Source: Paraburkholderia aspalathi (GTDB lineage Bacteria > Pseudomonadota > Gammaproteobacteria > Burkholderiales > Burkholderiaceae). Taken from it: a DNA stretch of 64,000 nucleotides. Within the stretch, counting starts at the first letter, position 1. Each line of letters opens with the position of its first letter. The position numbers and the translations under genes were made by a program. Location: contig NZ_FPBH01000025.1 in the NCBI RefSeq assembly GCF_900116445.1, positions 62,001 to 126,000 on the forward strand, read 5' to 3'. This document shows positions 17,310-26,111 of this stretch, piece by piece. The notes under the pieces were generated by a model. It made no database searches. It saw only the letters and a program-made list of their open reading frames with translations, and was not told where the DNA came from.

Positions 17310-18200
17310 ATGCGCTTCGACCTGATCGATCTCCGCCTTTTCCTGAACATTCTCGACACCGGCAGCATCACGCACGGCGCGGCGCGCGCGAACATGTCGC
17401 TGCCGTCGGCCAGCGCGCGTTTGCGCGGCATGGAAGACGCATTGGGCGTGCCCTTGCTGGAGCGCGGCCGGCGCGGCGTGGAGTCCACGGCGACGGGCGA
17501 TACGCTCGCGCATCATGCGCGACTCGTGCTCAGCCAGATCGACCGGATGCAAGGCGAGCTCGGCGAACATCAGACCGGGAGCAAAGCGTTTATCCGCTTG
17601 TGGACCAATACCGCCGCGATCACCGAGTTTTTGCCTGCCCCGGTTGGGCTCTTTTTGCGCGATCACCCCAACGTGCAGATCGATCTGAAGGAACGGCAAA
17701 GCAGCGAAACCGTGAAAGCGGTGCTGACCGGCGCGGCGGAGATCGGCGTCATCTCCGATGCCGTCGAACACGGCGCGTTGCAAACGGTGCCCTTCGCCGT
17801 CGACAAACTTGTGCTGGTTACCAGCCGCGGCGACCCGCTGGGCGCGCGTCGCCGCGTGACGCTTGCGGAAGTGGCCGACCGTGAATTTATCGGCTTGAGC
17901 ACGAGCAGCGCGTTGCACGCGTACCTCGGCGAACGCGCCCTGCTATCCGGACAGCCGCTCAACGTCCGGGCGCATATGCGAACCTTCGACAGCATCTGCT
18001 GCATGGTCGAACAGGGCGCGGGCATCGCCATCGTGCCGGCCACCGCCGCGAAACGCTATCGCGGCACGCCGGGCATTCGCACGATCGAACTGACGGACAG
18101 TTGGGCCACGCGTCAGTTGCTGATCTGCATGCGCGACCTGAACGCGCTGAAACGGCCGGAAAAGGCGCTGGTCCGGCATCTGGCCGGTGTCGAAGGATGA
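17310..18200 (+). CDS. LysR-type regulator divergent from the TauE-like exporter
   Basis: A 296-residue LysR-type regulator with helix-turn-helix at residues ~15-40 (DTGSITHGAARANMSLPSAS) and an effector domain after residue 90. This subtype, with SITHGAARANMSLPSASARLR, is often found beside transport or sulfur-anion genes in Burkholderiaceae. It lies 174 bases from the start of the divergent TauE-like gene. The reductase gene follows 168 bases downstream on the same strand and could be a second target. Confidence 0.87.
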   Translation: MRFDLIDLRLFLNILDTGSITHGAARANMSLPSASARLRGMEDALGVPLLERGRRGVESTATGDTLAHHARLVLSQIDRMQGELGEHQTGSKAFIRLWTNTAAITEFLPAPVGLFLRDHPNVQIDLKERQSSETVKAVLTGAAEIGVISDAVEHGALQTVPFAVDKLVLVTSRGDPLGARRRVTLAEVADREFIGLSTSSALHAYLGERALLSGQPLNVRAHMRTFDSICCMVEQGAGIAIVPATAAKRYRGTPGIRTIELTDSWATRQLLICMRDLNALKRPEKALVRHLAGVEG

Positions 18201-18368
18201 CGAGGGCGCATGGCTGCGCACCATATTATCAATTCGACTTATTTCATAACCGATTTTTAATCGATTTGCCTGATTGTCGGCGGCTTCTTATCCTTGACGC
18301 ACAACCGGGCGCTGCGCATTGCATGCGGCGTCCGCTCTGCCCCTCTCTGTCCTTTGGCCAGCAAGATC

Positions 18369-19346
18369 ATGGAAAGAACCACCTTCAGCGTACGCGTCGA
18401 CAGCGTGCGTGACGAAGCGCACGGCGTGCGCTCGTTCAGTGTCTCGCGTCTGGACGGACAACCGTTCGACCGCTACGAACCCGGCGCCCATATCGACGTC
18501 ACCGTGCCCTCAGGCATCACGCGGCAATATTCCCTGTGTGGCGACCCCGATCATCGTGAAGCGCACCTGTTTGCCGTCAAACGTGAAGACGCGTCGCGCG
18601 GCGGTTCGCGCTCGCTGCATGACGACGTGACGGTCGGTTGCGAATTGACGATCGGTGCGCCGCGCAATCTGTTCCAGCTTGCGTCCGGCGCGAGCGAGCA
18701 CATTCTGATTGCGGCAGGCATTGGCGTCACGCCGCTGTTGAGCATGGCCTATCGCCTGCTCAAGCAGAACGAGCGCTTCGTGTTGCATTATTTCGCGCGC
18801 AGCGCGGAGCATGCGGCGTTCTTGCCATTACTCTCACGCGCACCGTTCAGTGATTTCGTACGGCCTCACTTCGGCGTCGAACCAGAACAGCTCGATGCGG
18901 TGCTGGCCGACTGCGTGGCAAGCGCGGGCGAAGGTTCGCACATTTATACCTGCGGCCCGGGCCCCTTCATGGAGCGCGTGGTGGCGGTCGGTGAAACGCG
19001 CGTGGCTTCGGGGGCGATTCACCTTGAACGCTTCGCCGCCGAGCCTGTTTCGACGGCTAGCAGCGAAGCGAACGCGCTCGATGCATTCGATGTGCAGATC
19101 GCCAGCAGCGGCGCTACCGTCCACGTCGATAAAAATACGACGATCGTCGCGGCGCTCGCGTCGATCGGTATCGAAGTCGATACCTCATGCGGCGAAGGCG
19201 TATGCGGGACCTGCATGGTCGATGTGGTGAGCGGCACGCCCGAGCATCGCGACCATTGCCTGAGTAAAGCTGAAAGGGCAAGCGGCAAAGTGATCTGCTG
19301 CTGCGTCTCGCGCGCCACGTCACCGCTGCTGGTGCTCGATCTTTAA
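18369..19346 (+). CDS. PDR/VanB-type oxygenase reductase (FMN plus 2Fe-2S), possible IacF
   Basis: A 325-residue electron-transfer protein of the phthalate-dioxygenase-reductase family. The flavin site RQYSL is near residue 57, the nicotinamide site GIGVTPLLSM near 119, TCGPGPFM near 196, and a C-terminal plant-type ferredoxin domain binds 2Fe-2S through CGEGVCGTC and a later DHC. It would pass electrons from NAD(P)H to a Rieske oxygenase. No oxygenase is adjacent; catC, catA and catB are convergent downstream, and the reductase-less iacCD oxygenase is 12 kb away. I infer it may serve as IacF; a VanB role for an oxygenase elsewhere in the genome is the alternative. Confidence 0.85.
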   Translation: MERTTFSVRVDSVRDEAHGVRSFSVSRLDGQPFDRYEPGAHIDVTVPSGITRQYSLCGDPDHREAHLFAVKREDASRGGSRSLHDDVTVGCELTIGAPRNLFQLASGASEHILIAAGIGVTPLLSMAYRLLKQNERFVLHYFARSAEHAAFLPLLSRAPFSDFVRPHFGVEPEQLDAVLADCVASAGEGSHIYTCGPGPFMERVVAVGETRVASGAIHLERFAAEPVSTASSEANALDAFDVQIASSGATVHVDKNTTIVAALASIGIEVDTSCGEGVCGTCMVDVVSGTPEHRDHCLSKAERASGKVICCCVSRATSPLLVLDL

Positions 19347-19365
19347 TACACTTTAATGCAGGCCA

Positions 19366-19390
19366 GGTGCTGCATTCGCAGCACCTTCTT
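19366..19390. terminator. Terminator between the reductase and catC
   Basis: A perfect eight-base-pair stem (GGTGCTGC / GCAGCACC) with a four-base ATTC loop is followed by TTCTT on the plus strand. It sits between convergent genes and may serve the reductase transcript. Confidence 0.6.
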
Positions 19391-19400
19391 CCTTCCGCCC

Positions 19401-19691
19401 TTACCGGTCGTCGTCGCGAATCGACGATGCATGCCGGCACAGTGCGCGCACTTCGATATGCATGTACGGGAACAACGGTAACTGGCTCAGCACGTCATGC
19501 AGATGCGCGGGGCTTTCCACATCGAACACGCTGACGTTGGCGTAGCGCCCGGCGATGCGCCACAAGTGCCGCCATACGCCCTCTTCCTGCAGCTTCTGCG
19601 ACATGGCTTTCTCATCGGCTTTCAAGCGCGCGGCGCGCTCGGCGTCCATATCGAGCGGCAGGTTGACGGTCATCTCAACGTGAAACAGCAT
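19401..19691 (-). CDS. catC: Muconolactone delta-isomerase
   Basis: A 96-residue small decameric-type isomerase converting muconolactone to 3-oxoadipate enol-lactone in the catechol branch of the beta-ketoadipate pathway. The family start MLFHVEMTVNLP and the segments GVWRHLWRIAGRYANVSVF and LPLFPYM are all present. Length is normal. It is the last gene of the catB-catA-catC run, 145 bases after catA. Cytoplasmic. Confidence 0.95.
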   Translation of the reverse strand: MLFHVEMTVNLPLDMDAERAARLKADEKAMSQKLQEEGVWRHLWRIAGRYANVSVFDVESPAHLHDVLSQLPLFPYMHIEVRALCRHASSIRDDDR

Positions 19692-19836
19692 GCTGGCTCT
19701 CCTTCTCTGATCGGTAATGAAAAACCCCGACTACGCGGAATACTCCGCCGCGCAGCCAGGGTCAATAGATTCGTGCGGTACGTGTATGCGTTTTCAGTCA
19801 TCGGCGCGTTAGAGCGCCACAGCCGCAGTTGCAGCC

Positions 19837-20745
19837 TCAGGCTTCGGCGCGCAGCCGGTCGATTTCGGCACCCGGCAGGTTGTCGCGCTCCTTGAACAGC
19901 GTGAAGTCGAAGTCGATCAGCGCAAACTGCCCTTCCACGCCGTAAGGCTTGCCTTCCGCGCCCTCGGCCTGCTTGACCGCAGGCACGAGGCCGTCGCGCG
20001 TGGCGAACGCAAAGTCGTCCCACAGATACGGATCGCCGTCGATGTTGATCTGCGTGGTCAGCTTGCGGCAGCCCGGCGCCGACACGAAGAAGTGGATATG
20101 CGCCGGACGATGCCCATGACGGCCCAGCTGATCGAGCAACAACTGCGTCTCCCCTTGCGGCGGCACCGAGTAACCGACCGGCACCACACTGCGGAAGCTA
20201 TATTTGCCTTCGGCATCCGTACGAATCGAGCGGCGCAGATTGAACGCCGGCTGCGACTTGTCGAAGTACGAGTAGTTGCCGAGATGATTCGCGTGCCACA
20301 CTTCAACCAGCGCGTTGGCGAGCGGCTTGCCATCTTCAGCAAATACGCGGCCGCGCATCACCAGCGTCTGGCCGGGATCGGTGCCGTCATCGAGCCGTGC
20401 ATGCCCGTCGGACACCGGTGCGCCCGCCACATACAGCGGTCCTTCGATAGTGCGCGGCGTGCCGCCTTCAATACCGGCCTTGGCTTCTGCTTCGTCCATT
20501 CGCAGATCGAGAAAATGCTCGAAGCCGAGGCCCGCGGCCAGCAGACCGAGCTCGCCGCTCTTGCCTGCGTCGCCGAGATAATTCAGCGCGGTCCAGAACT
20601 CGGCCGGCTGCACGTCGAGGTCTTCGATCGTATAGAACAGATCCTGAATGATGCGTTGGACGATCTGCTTTGTGCGCGGATTGCCTTCGCTGGTGGCGCT
20701 GTCGTTGAATTTCTGCAGCAGTGCGTCGATAGCTTGCTTGTTCAT
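19837..20745 (-). CDS. catA: Catechol 1,2-dioxygenase
   Basis: A 302-residue intradiol dioxygenase opening catechol to cis,cis-muconate with ferric iron. The N-terminal helical domain is followed by the catalytic domain with ligand tyrosines in the GPLYVAGAP and NYSYFDK regions and both ligand histidines in GHRPAHIHFF. It lies 47 bases downstream of catB and upstream of catC. It would receive catechol from indole-3-acetate breakdown by the iac genes in this window. Cytoplasmic. Confidence 0.97.
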   Translation of the reverse strand: MNKQAIDALLQKFNDSATSEGNPRTKQIVQRIIQDLFYTIEDLDVQPAEFWTALNYLGDAGKSGELGLLAAGLGFEHFLDLRMDEAEAKAGIEGGTPRTIEGPLYVAGAPVSDGHARLDDGTDPGQTLVMRGRVFAEDGKPLANALVEVWHANHLGNYSYFDKSQPAFNLRRSIRTDAEGKYSFRSVVPVGYSVPPQGETQLLLDQLGRHGHRPAHIHFFVSAPGCRKLTTQINIDGDPYLWDDFAFATRDGLVPAVKQAEGAEGKPYGVEGQFALIDFDFTLFKERDNLPGAEIDRLRAEA

Positions 20746-20792
20746 GGGGTATCTCCTTCGTTTAATGTTCTCGGCGGTTAGCGGATGAACCG

Positions 20793-21950
20793 TCAGTTCG
20801 TGGTAACGCTTGCGCCTTTGCGCGTATCGCGCCGGAGGCGGTCGATCTTGTCCCAGTCGAGCGTGATGCCGAGACCGGGTCCTTGTGGAAGATGCAACGC
20901 AAAGTTTTCGTAGCGCAGCGGCTCGGTGAGAATCTCTTCGGTCAGCAGCAGCGGCCCGAAGAGTTCAGTGCCCCACTTCAGTTCGGCGAAGGTGCTGAAG
21001 AGTTGTGCCGAGGCGATCGTGCCCACCGCGCCTTCGAGCATCGTCCCGCCGTACAGGTCGATATTCGCGGCGAGCGCAATCGCCGCCACCTGTGCGGCGC
21101 CAGTCAGACCACCCGATTGCGCGATCTTGACGGCGAAGACGTCAGCCGCACGCGCACTGGCGATGGCGAATGCGTCCGCCGGGCCGTGCAGCGCTTCGTC
21201 CGCCATGATCGGCACCTGAGCGAGATCCGTCAGGCGTTTGAGGCCCGCACGGTTCTCCGCGGCAATCGGCTGCTCGATCAGCGCAACGCCGGCATCGGCG
21301 AAGCGCTTGCCGGCCCAGATCGCTTCGGATTCGGTCCATGCCTGGTTCACGTCGACACGCACTTCGCCCCGGCCTTCCAGTGCTTTCTGAATTGCCACGA
21401 CGTGCGCGACGTCATCAGCAAGCACGCGCGAACCGATTTTCAGCTTGAACACACGATGCCGCTTCGTTTCGAAAACGCGCTCGGCTTCGTCGATATCGCG
21501 GGTGGTGTCGCCGCTTGCGAGGGTCCACGCCACGTCCACCGAATCGCGTACACGGCCGCCGAACAGCTCCGACAGGGGCACGCCGAGACGCTGCGCCTGG
21601 GCGTCGAATAAAGCGGTTTCAACTGCGGATTTCGCAAAACGGTTGCCCTGAAACAGCGCGCGCAGCTTCGCCATCGCTGCGCCCGGACGAGTTGCGTCCA
21701 TACCTTTGAGCAGCGGCGCGAAGTACGTATCGATGTTGACCTTGATACTTTCCGGGCTTTCCTCGCCGTATGCGAGACCGCCGATGGTCGTGCCCTCGCC
21801 CACGCCGACCACGCCGTCGGCGCAGCGGATGCGCACCAGCACTAGCGTCTGGCAATTCATCGTTGCAACCGAAAGCCGGTGCGGACGAATCGTCGGTACG
21901 TCGACGAGAATCGTCTCCACGCTCTCGATCTTCACGGGTGTTGCTATCAT
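20793..21950 (-). CDS. catB: Muconate cycloisomerase
   Basis: A 385-residue enolase-superfamily enzyme converting cis,cis-muconate to muconolactone. The catalytic KxK motif is in FKLKIGS (about residue 165), metal ligands are in RVDVNQAW, LIEQP and MADEAL, and the C-terminal lid region is intact. The ATG at 21950 gives the typical N terminus VKIESVETILVDVPTIRPH. First gene of the catBAC unit and divergent from catR, with a CatR box at 22036-22050. Muconate induction through CatR is expected. Cytoplasmic. Confidence 0.97.
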   Translation of the reverse strand: MIATPVKIESVETILVDVPTIRPHRLSVATMNCQTLVLVRIRCADGVVGVGEGTTIGGLAYGEESPESIKVNIDTYFAPLLKGMDATRPGAAMAKLRALFQGNRFAKSAVETALFDAQAQRLGVPLSELFGGRVRDSVDVAWTLASGDTTRDIDEAERVFETKRHRVFKLKIGSRVLADDVAHVVAIQKALEGRGEVRVDVNQAWTESEAIWAGKRFADAGVALIEQPIAAENRAGLKRLTDLAQVPIMADEALHGPADAFAIASARAADVFAVKIAQSGGLTGAAQVAAIALAANIDLYGGTMLEGAVGTIASAQLFSTFAELKWGTELFGPLLLTEEILTEPLRYENFALHLPQGPGLGITLDWDKIDRLRRDTRKGASVTTN

Positions 21951-22035
21951 TCGGTGCTCTCCTGAACTGCTTTCATGAGAGCCCCATAGTAGAAACAACC
22001 CGCGAAGCAGTCCAACACCGATTCCGACTACTTCC

Positions 22036-22050
22036 ATACCTTAGGGGTAT
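22036..22050. promoter_or_regulatory. CatR/BenM-type operator (ATAC-N7-GTAT)
   Basis: ATAC (22036-22039), seven bases, then GTAT (22047-22050) exactly fit the recognition dyad of CatM/BenM/CatR regulators. The site ends three bases before the catR start codon and lies in the catB promoter region, so it should mediate both autoregulation and muconate-dependent activation of catBAC. Confidence 0.8.
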
Positions 22051-22052
22051 GC

Positions 22053-22940
22053 ATGGAACTTCGCCAACTCCGCTATTTCATCGCGGTCGCCGAAGAAATG
22101 AACATCACGCGGGCTGCCAATCGCCTGCATATGACGCAGCCGCCGCTTAGCCGCCAGATCCAGCAGATCGAGGAAAGCGTCGGCCTCGCGCTATTCGAGC
22201 GCGGCTCGCGGCCGCTGCGGCTGACCGAAGCGGGCCGCATTTTCTATGCGCAGGCCAAGCGTCTGGTCGACGATGCCGACGAACTCGCCCCGCTCACGCG
22301 GCGCCTCGCGCAACTGGCCGAGCGCATCGTGATCGGCTTCGTGCCGTCCACGCTCTATGGCGCGTTGCCCGCGGTGATCCGCGCGTTTCGCGAAGCGGCG
22401 CCGCATATCGAGTTGTCGCTGATCGAAATGTTCACGATCGAGCAACTCGGCGCCCTCAAAGGCGGCCGTATCGACGTGGGTTTCGGCCGCTTGCGTTTCG
22501 ACGATGCGCAACTGGCGCGTGAAGTGCTCGTCGAAGAACGGATGATTGCCGCGTTGCCGCAAAATCACCCGCTCGCGCGGCAGAAGAAGGCGCTGACGCT
22601 TGCCGCGCTTGCTGAGGAAACGCTGATCGTTTATCCGAGCACACCGCGGCCGAGCTATGCGGACCAGCAGCTATCGGCAATGCACGACCATGCGTTGGAG
22701 CCGAAAGCGGTTCATGAAGTGAGGGAGTTGCAAACCGCGCTGGGGCTGGTTGCGGCGCAGGTTGGCGTGTGTCTCGTGCCGGAAAGCGTCGAAGGTTTGC
22801 GCGCGCATGGCGTGGTGTACCGGCCGGTTCCGGCGGCCAATATCTCGTCGCCGATCATCATGAGCCGACGCTTGCAGGACGAGTCGCCGACGACCACGCT
22901 GCTCTGTTCGCTGGCGCGGGAGTTGTTCAAGCGGGGTTGA
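22053..22940 (+). CDS. catR: LysR-type activator of the catechol operon
   Basis: A 295-residue LysR regulator with the CatR/BenM-type N terminus MELRQLRYFIAVAEE and helix-turn-helix NITRAANRLHMTQPPLSRQI. The effector domain (residues ~90-290) should bind cis,cis-muconate. It is divergent from catB, and an operator matching the CatR consensus overlaps its promoter. No ben genes are in the window. Name assigned by sequence type and position. Confidence 0.92.
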   Translation: MELRQLRYFIAVAEEMNITRAANRLHMTQPPLSRQIQQIEESVGLALFERGSRPLRLTEAGRIFYAQAKRLVDDADELAPLTRRLAQLAERIVIGFVPSTLYGALPAVIRAFREAAPHIELSLIEMFTIEQLGALKGGRIDVGFGRLRFDDAQLAREVLVEERMIAALPQNHPLARQKKALTLAALAEETLIVYPSTPRPSYADQQLSAMHDHALEPKAVHEVRELQTALGLVAAQVGVCLVPESVEGLRAHGVVYRPVPAANISSPIIMSRRLQDESPTTTLLCSLARELFKRG

Positions 22941-22994
22941 AGGCGCGGAAGGACGCTTGAAGCGGGCTCCAAGCGCCTCTTGATCGGCGCTGCG

Positions 22995-23687
22995 CTATAG
23001 CGACGGCATCACGCTCGGAAACACTAGGTGACTCTCTACGCGCTTGACGCCGGGCACGCCCTCGGCCGCGATTCGGATCGCGCGCTTTTCCTCCTCGGAC
23101 TCGATCACGCCCCACAGATGCGCGACGCCGTCCGTGACGAGCACGCCTTGTTTCGGCAACCCCCAGCGCTGCCCGTGCATTTCCATGACTATTGCCTCGC
23201 GCAGGCTCACATCGTCGTGCGAAGCCGAGTCCACGGCCGGTGCGACGCTCGCGAGTGCGCGAATCAGGTTCGAGCGGCTCACGATTCCGACCAGCTTGCC
23301 GTCCTTCAGTACCGGCACGCGTTTGAGATGCCGGCGCTCCATGAGGTCCGCGATCTGCTGGAACGGCATGTCCTCGGGAATCGAAATCACCCGGTCGCAC
23401 ATCACGTCGCCGACGACATGTCCGTGCTCCTTCACATACCTCGCAGCCTCCCCGCGGGGCGAAGACGACAGCAGTTCGAGCCACCACGAGCGCTTTCCGT
23501 GGCAGGTGCCAGTCTCCACGCGATGCAGCAGATCGCCCTGGCTAACGATGCCGACGACCTGTCCGTTCGCGTCGACGACCGGCATGCCGCTGATACGATT
23601 ATCGACGAACAGTCGTGCCGCGTCGTGGATTGTCATGTCCGGTGTGGCTGTGACGACGGACGGCGTCATGATGTCGAGTGCGCGCAT
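22995..23687 (-). CDS. CBS-pair and BON domain protein
   Basis: A 230-residue cytoplasmic protein. Two CBS motifs (residues ~1-60 beginning MRALDIMTPSVVTA, and ~90-150 with GDVMCDRVISI) form a Bateman module that typically binds adenosyl nucleotides. A C-terminal BON domain (~160-222, GVLVTDGVAHLWGVIESEEE) follows. Such CBS-BON fusions are common in Burkholderia and linked to stress or energy sensing, but no precise function is known. The start at 23687 gives the family N terminus. Monocistronic. Confidence 0.88.
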   Translation of the reverse strand: MRALDIMTPSVVTATPDMTIHDAARLFVDNRISGMPVVDANGQVVGIVSQGDLLHRVETGTCHGKRSWWLELLSSSPRGEAARYVKEHGHVVGDVMCDRVISIPEDMPFQQIADLMERRHLKRVPVLKDGKLVGIVSRSNLIRALASVAPAVDSASHDDVSLREAIVMEMHGQRWGLPKQGVLVTDGVAHLWGVIESEEEKRAIRIAAEGVPGVKRVESHLVFPSVMPSL

Positions 23688-24115
23688 GGTCGCTCCCTCA
23701 GCGTGTCGCGACGGGTCCCCATCTGTTGCACTCGTCGCACGATTTCGGCAGACGCACCGGCGGCGGGCCGCGCGGTGCTGAGGCGCCTGAATCCAGTGCT
23801 TAACAAACGGCCGCTCGCGCCAGTGTCGCGCATGCGGCGATGACTGCACGCTGTTCGGACTCTCGCGGTTCTGATGGATAAAAAGACGGAAGGCCACCAA
23901 CACGGCCGTCTATTCGGGAATGAAAGGCAATATCGTCGGTGACTCGATCGAGGCAACACAGTCGCGACAATGATCATAGGCCGCATCTAGAGAAATATCC
24001 GACAAAAGCGAGGCGAATTCTGACTGCGGGTCCGTAGAAAACCCAGCCGTTGCTTCTTGGAGTGCCCTATTAAGTCGACTTGCGGGCGTCGCCACTTGTC
24101 CGGCGGCGCCCGTCT
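23688..24115. other. 428-base intergenic region, no confident gene
   Basis: The stretch between the CBS-BON gene and the SDR gene holds no recognised gene, RNA or strong hairpin. One GTG-started minus-strand frame at 23910-24095 could encode a 61-residue acidic peptide (MATPASRLNRALQEA start) but it lacks a good ribosome site and family resemblance. Confidence 0.5.
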
Positions 24116-24958
24116 TTATTCTGGGGCGTATGAAAGCGACGAAGACAACTCGCGGTGGGCATTCGCCTGAGCGAGCAAGGTGTTCGCTTTGGATTCAAAA
24201 GCCTCAACTGCATCCGCGCCGGCGGCGAAGCGAGCGGGCGGCTCTTCCTGTGCCGTCAACTCCACTAGCGCGGCGGCAAGTTTGGCCGGATCGCCACCCT
24301 GCTTGCCGTTCATACCTTTCCACGCAGTCACGGTCTCCTGAGTGCGGGACGCATAGTCATCAATGGATAGTTCGGCGTAGGTCGTTGAGTCTGCGCTGAG
24401 AAGGTCTGTTCGGAAAAAACCTGGTTCTACCAGCATGGTGCGAATGCCAAAGGGAGCAATTTCCTGGGCAAGCGACTCCATCCATCCTTCGACGCCAAAC
24501 TTTGCAGCGGCATATGCACTGCAAAACACACCAGCAGTAATGCCAGCCGTCGATGAGATTGTGACTAACAGGCCCGAGCGCTGCTTGCGCATTACCGGCA
24601 ATACAGCCCGGGCAACATTCATCGGGCCGAACAGAAGCGTTTCGAGCTGGCTACGCACCTGGGCGGGGCTAAGCTCCTCGAAGAAGCCCCCATAGAAGTT
24701 GCCCGCGTTGTTGACCAGCACGTCAATGCGACCAAAGCTCTGGACGGTGGTTTCGACGGCGGCCTCGGCATCCGCGGAGCTGGTCACGTCCAACTGGACG
24801 ACCAGAAGATTATCGTGATCGCCGATGGCGTTCCTGACCTTTTCAGGATCGCGGCCGGTCGCCACAACATCGTGGCCGGCCGCCAATGCTGCCTTGGCGA
24901 TATCCACGCCCATGCCGCGGCCAGCGCCGGTAATCAGCCACACTTTCTTGCTATTCAT
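24116..24958 (-). CDS. Short-chain dehydrogenase/reductase, AraC-linked
   Basis: A 280-residue SDR with cofactor loop TGAGRGMGVDIA, NNAG, and catalytic AYAAAKFGVEG. Its length and C terminus match oxidoreductases often annotated as SDR or ketoreductase-like in gene pairs with AraC regulators. The start at 24958 follows the usual N terminus NSKKVWLITG. It is divergent from an AraC-family gene at 25186, which probably controls it, perhaps in response to an aldehyde or xenobiotic. Substrate unknown. Confidence 0.9.
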   Translation of the reverse strand: MNSKKVWLITGAGRGMGVDIAKAALAAGHDVVATGRDPEKVRNAIGDHDNLLVVQLDVTSSADAEAAVETTVQSFGRIDVLVNNAGNFYGGFFEELSPAQVRSQLETLLFGPMNVARAVLPVMRKQRSGLLVTISSTAGITAGVFCSAYAAAKFGVEGWMESLAQEIAPFGIRTMLVEPGFFRTDLLSADSTTYAELSIDDYASRTQETVTAWKGMNGKQGGDPAKLAAALVELTAQEEPPARFAAGADAVEAFESKANTLLAQANAHRELSSSLSYAPE

Positions 24959-25185
24959 ACGTGGGTCCTCTCTGTTCTTGATGCCCCAAAATTCGAGCAT
25001 CGGATATGAATTAACTGGCTTCAGTGTCGCGCGATTGGCACCGGGGAGGTTGCCGAAAGCGCCGAACTTCTTGCCCAAACTGACGAAGCGTGCTTAAAGC
25101 AACGTGAATGGTCTTCTACCGGAGTAAAGTGTTTCCGCCGTCCTGGCATTAGAGATTGCGCATGAAATACCGGGTTTCCGAGCCA

Positions 25186-26079
25186 ATGAGTACGACTGCC
25201 ACACGCACGCACGGCCTCGCGCGAGCCATCGCCCGCTTTGCCCAGTCTGACGGCGACTACACCACAGCCATACCAGCCCTTTCCCTTCATCGCCGGAAAG
25301 GGCCAACCGAGCCGTTGCACTGCATCTTTAGCCTCGGGCTGGGCGTCGTTGCCCAGGGCCATAAGCAGGCGTTGGTAGGAAAAGAGGTGGTGAACTACGG
25401 CCCCGGCCAATCGATGCTGGCAAGCATCGACCTGCCTGTGATCTCGCACGTCACGCGCGCGAGTATTGAGGAACCGATGCTGGGCCTGATGCTGACACTG
25501 GACAGCCGTGACATCGTGAAGACAGCTGCGGAGATGCAGTTGCCGGCTCCGCCTCGAACACCTGCCTTCACGCCCATCACGATCGAAACCCTTGACGATG
25601 CCCTGATCGGCGTCCTGATCCGGCTGATCGAATTGCTGGACCAACCGGCATTGGCTCCGCAATTGGCGCCGCTCTTTCAGCAGGAAATCATCGTGCGGCT
25701 TCTCGCTGGCCCCCACAGTCCGCAGTTGCAGCACCTTGCGGCCAACGGATCGCCGAGCCAACAGATTGCCAGGGCCGTGAGATGGCTCAAGCAGAATTTC
25801 TCGAAGGGACTCCGGGTGGATGACCTGGCCGCGCACGCGCACATGAGTCCGTCAACGTTCCGTCAGCATTTCCGCAACATCACCGGAACAAGTCCTCTGC
25901 AATATCAGAAGCAGTTGCGCCTGCAAGAGGCGCGGCAGTTGATGCTCAACCTTGGCATCGACGCGGGTAGTGCCGCGATCCAGGTCGGCTACGAAAGCGC
26001 CTCGCAGTTCAGCCGCGAGTACAGCCGTCTGTTCGGCGCGCCTCCCCAGCAGGACGTGAGGCGGCTGCGGCTGTCGTGA
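25186..26079 (+). CDS. AraC-family regulator with AraC_N domain
   Basis: A 297-residue regulator. The N-terminal ~165 residues are the AraC_N effector-type domain (PALSLHRRKGPTEPLHCIF, VVNYGPGQSML). The C-terminal ~100 residues have the two AraC helix-turn-helix motifs, LRVDDLAAHAHMSPSTFRQH and AIQVGYESASQFSREYSRLFG. Two starts are possible; the ATG at 25186 was used, with 25162 as the alternative. It is divergent from the SDR gene. The family often controls oxidoreductases for reactive carbonyls, which is only an analogy here. Confidence 0.87.
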   Translation: MSTTATRTHGLARAIARFAQSDGDYTTAIPALSLHRRKGPTEPLHCIFSLGLGVVAQGHKQALVGKEVVNYGPGQSMLASIDLPVISHVTRASIEEPMLGLMLTLDSRDIVKTAAEMQLPAPPRTPAFTPITIETLDDALIGVLIRLIELLDQPALAPQLAPLFQQEIIVRLLAGPHSPQLQHLAANGSPSQQIARAVRWLKQNFSKGLRVDDLAAHAHMSPSTFRQHFRNITGTSPLQYQKQLRLQEARQLMLNLGIDAGSAAIQVGYESASQFSREYSRLFGAPPQQDVRRLRLS

Positions 26080-26111
26080 TGCGCACGTAACGGCGACAGC
26101 TTTAATACGGT

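Noticed and set aside
18369..19346. Vanillate demethylase reductase VanB
   Set aside because: No vanA oxygenase or other vanillate gene is nearby; only the general reductase family is supported.
23910..24095. 61-codon minus-strand frame in the gap after the CBS-BON gene
   Set aside because: GTG start without a ribosome site and no recognisable family; noted only in the intergenic entry.
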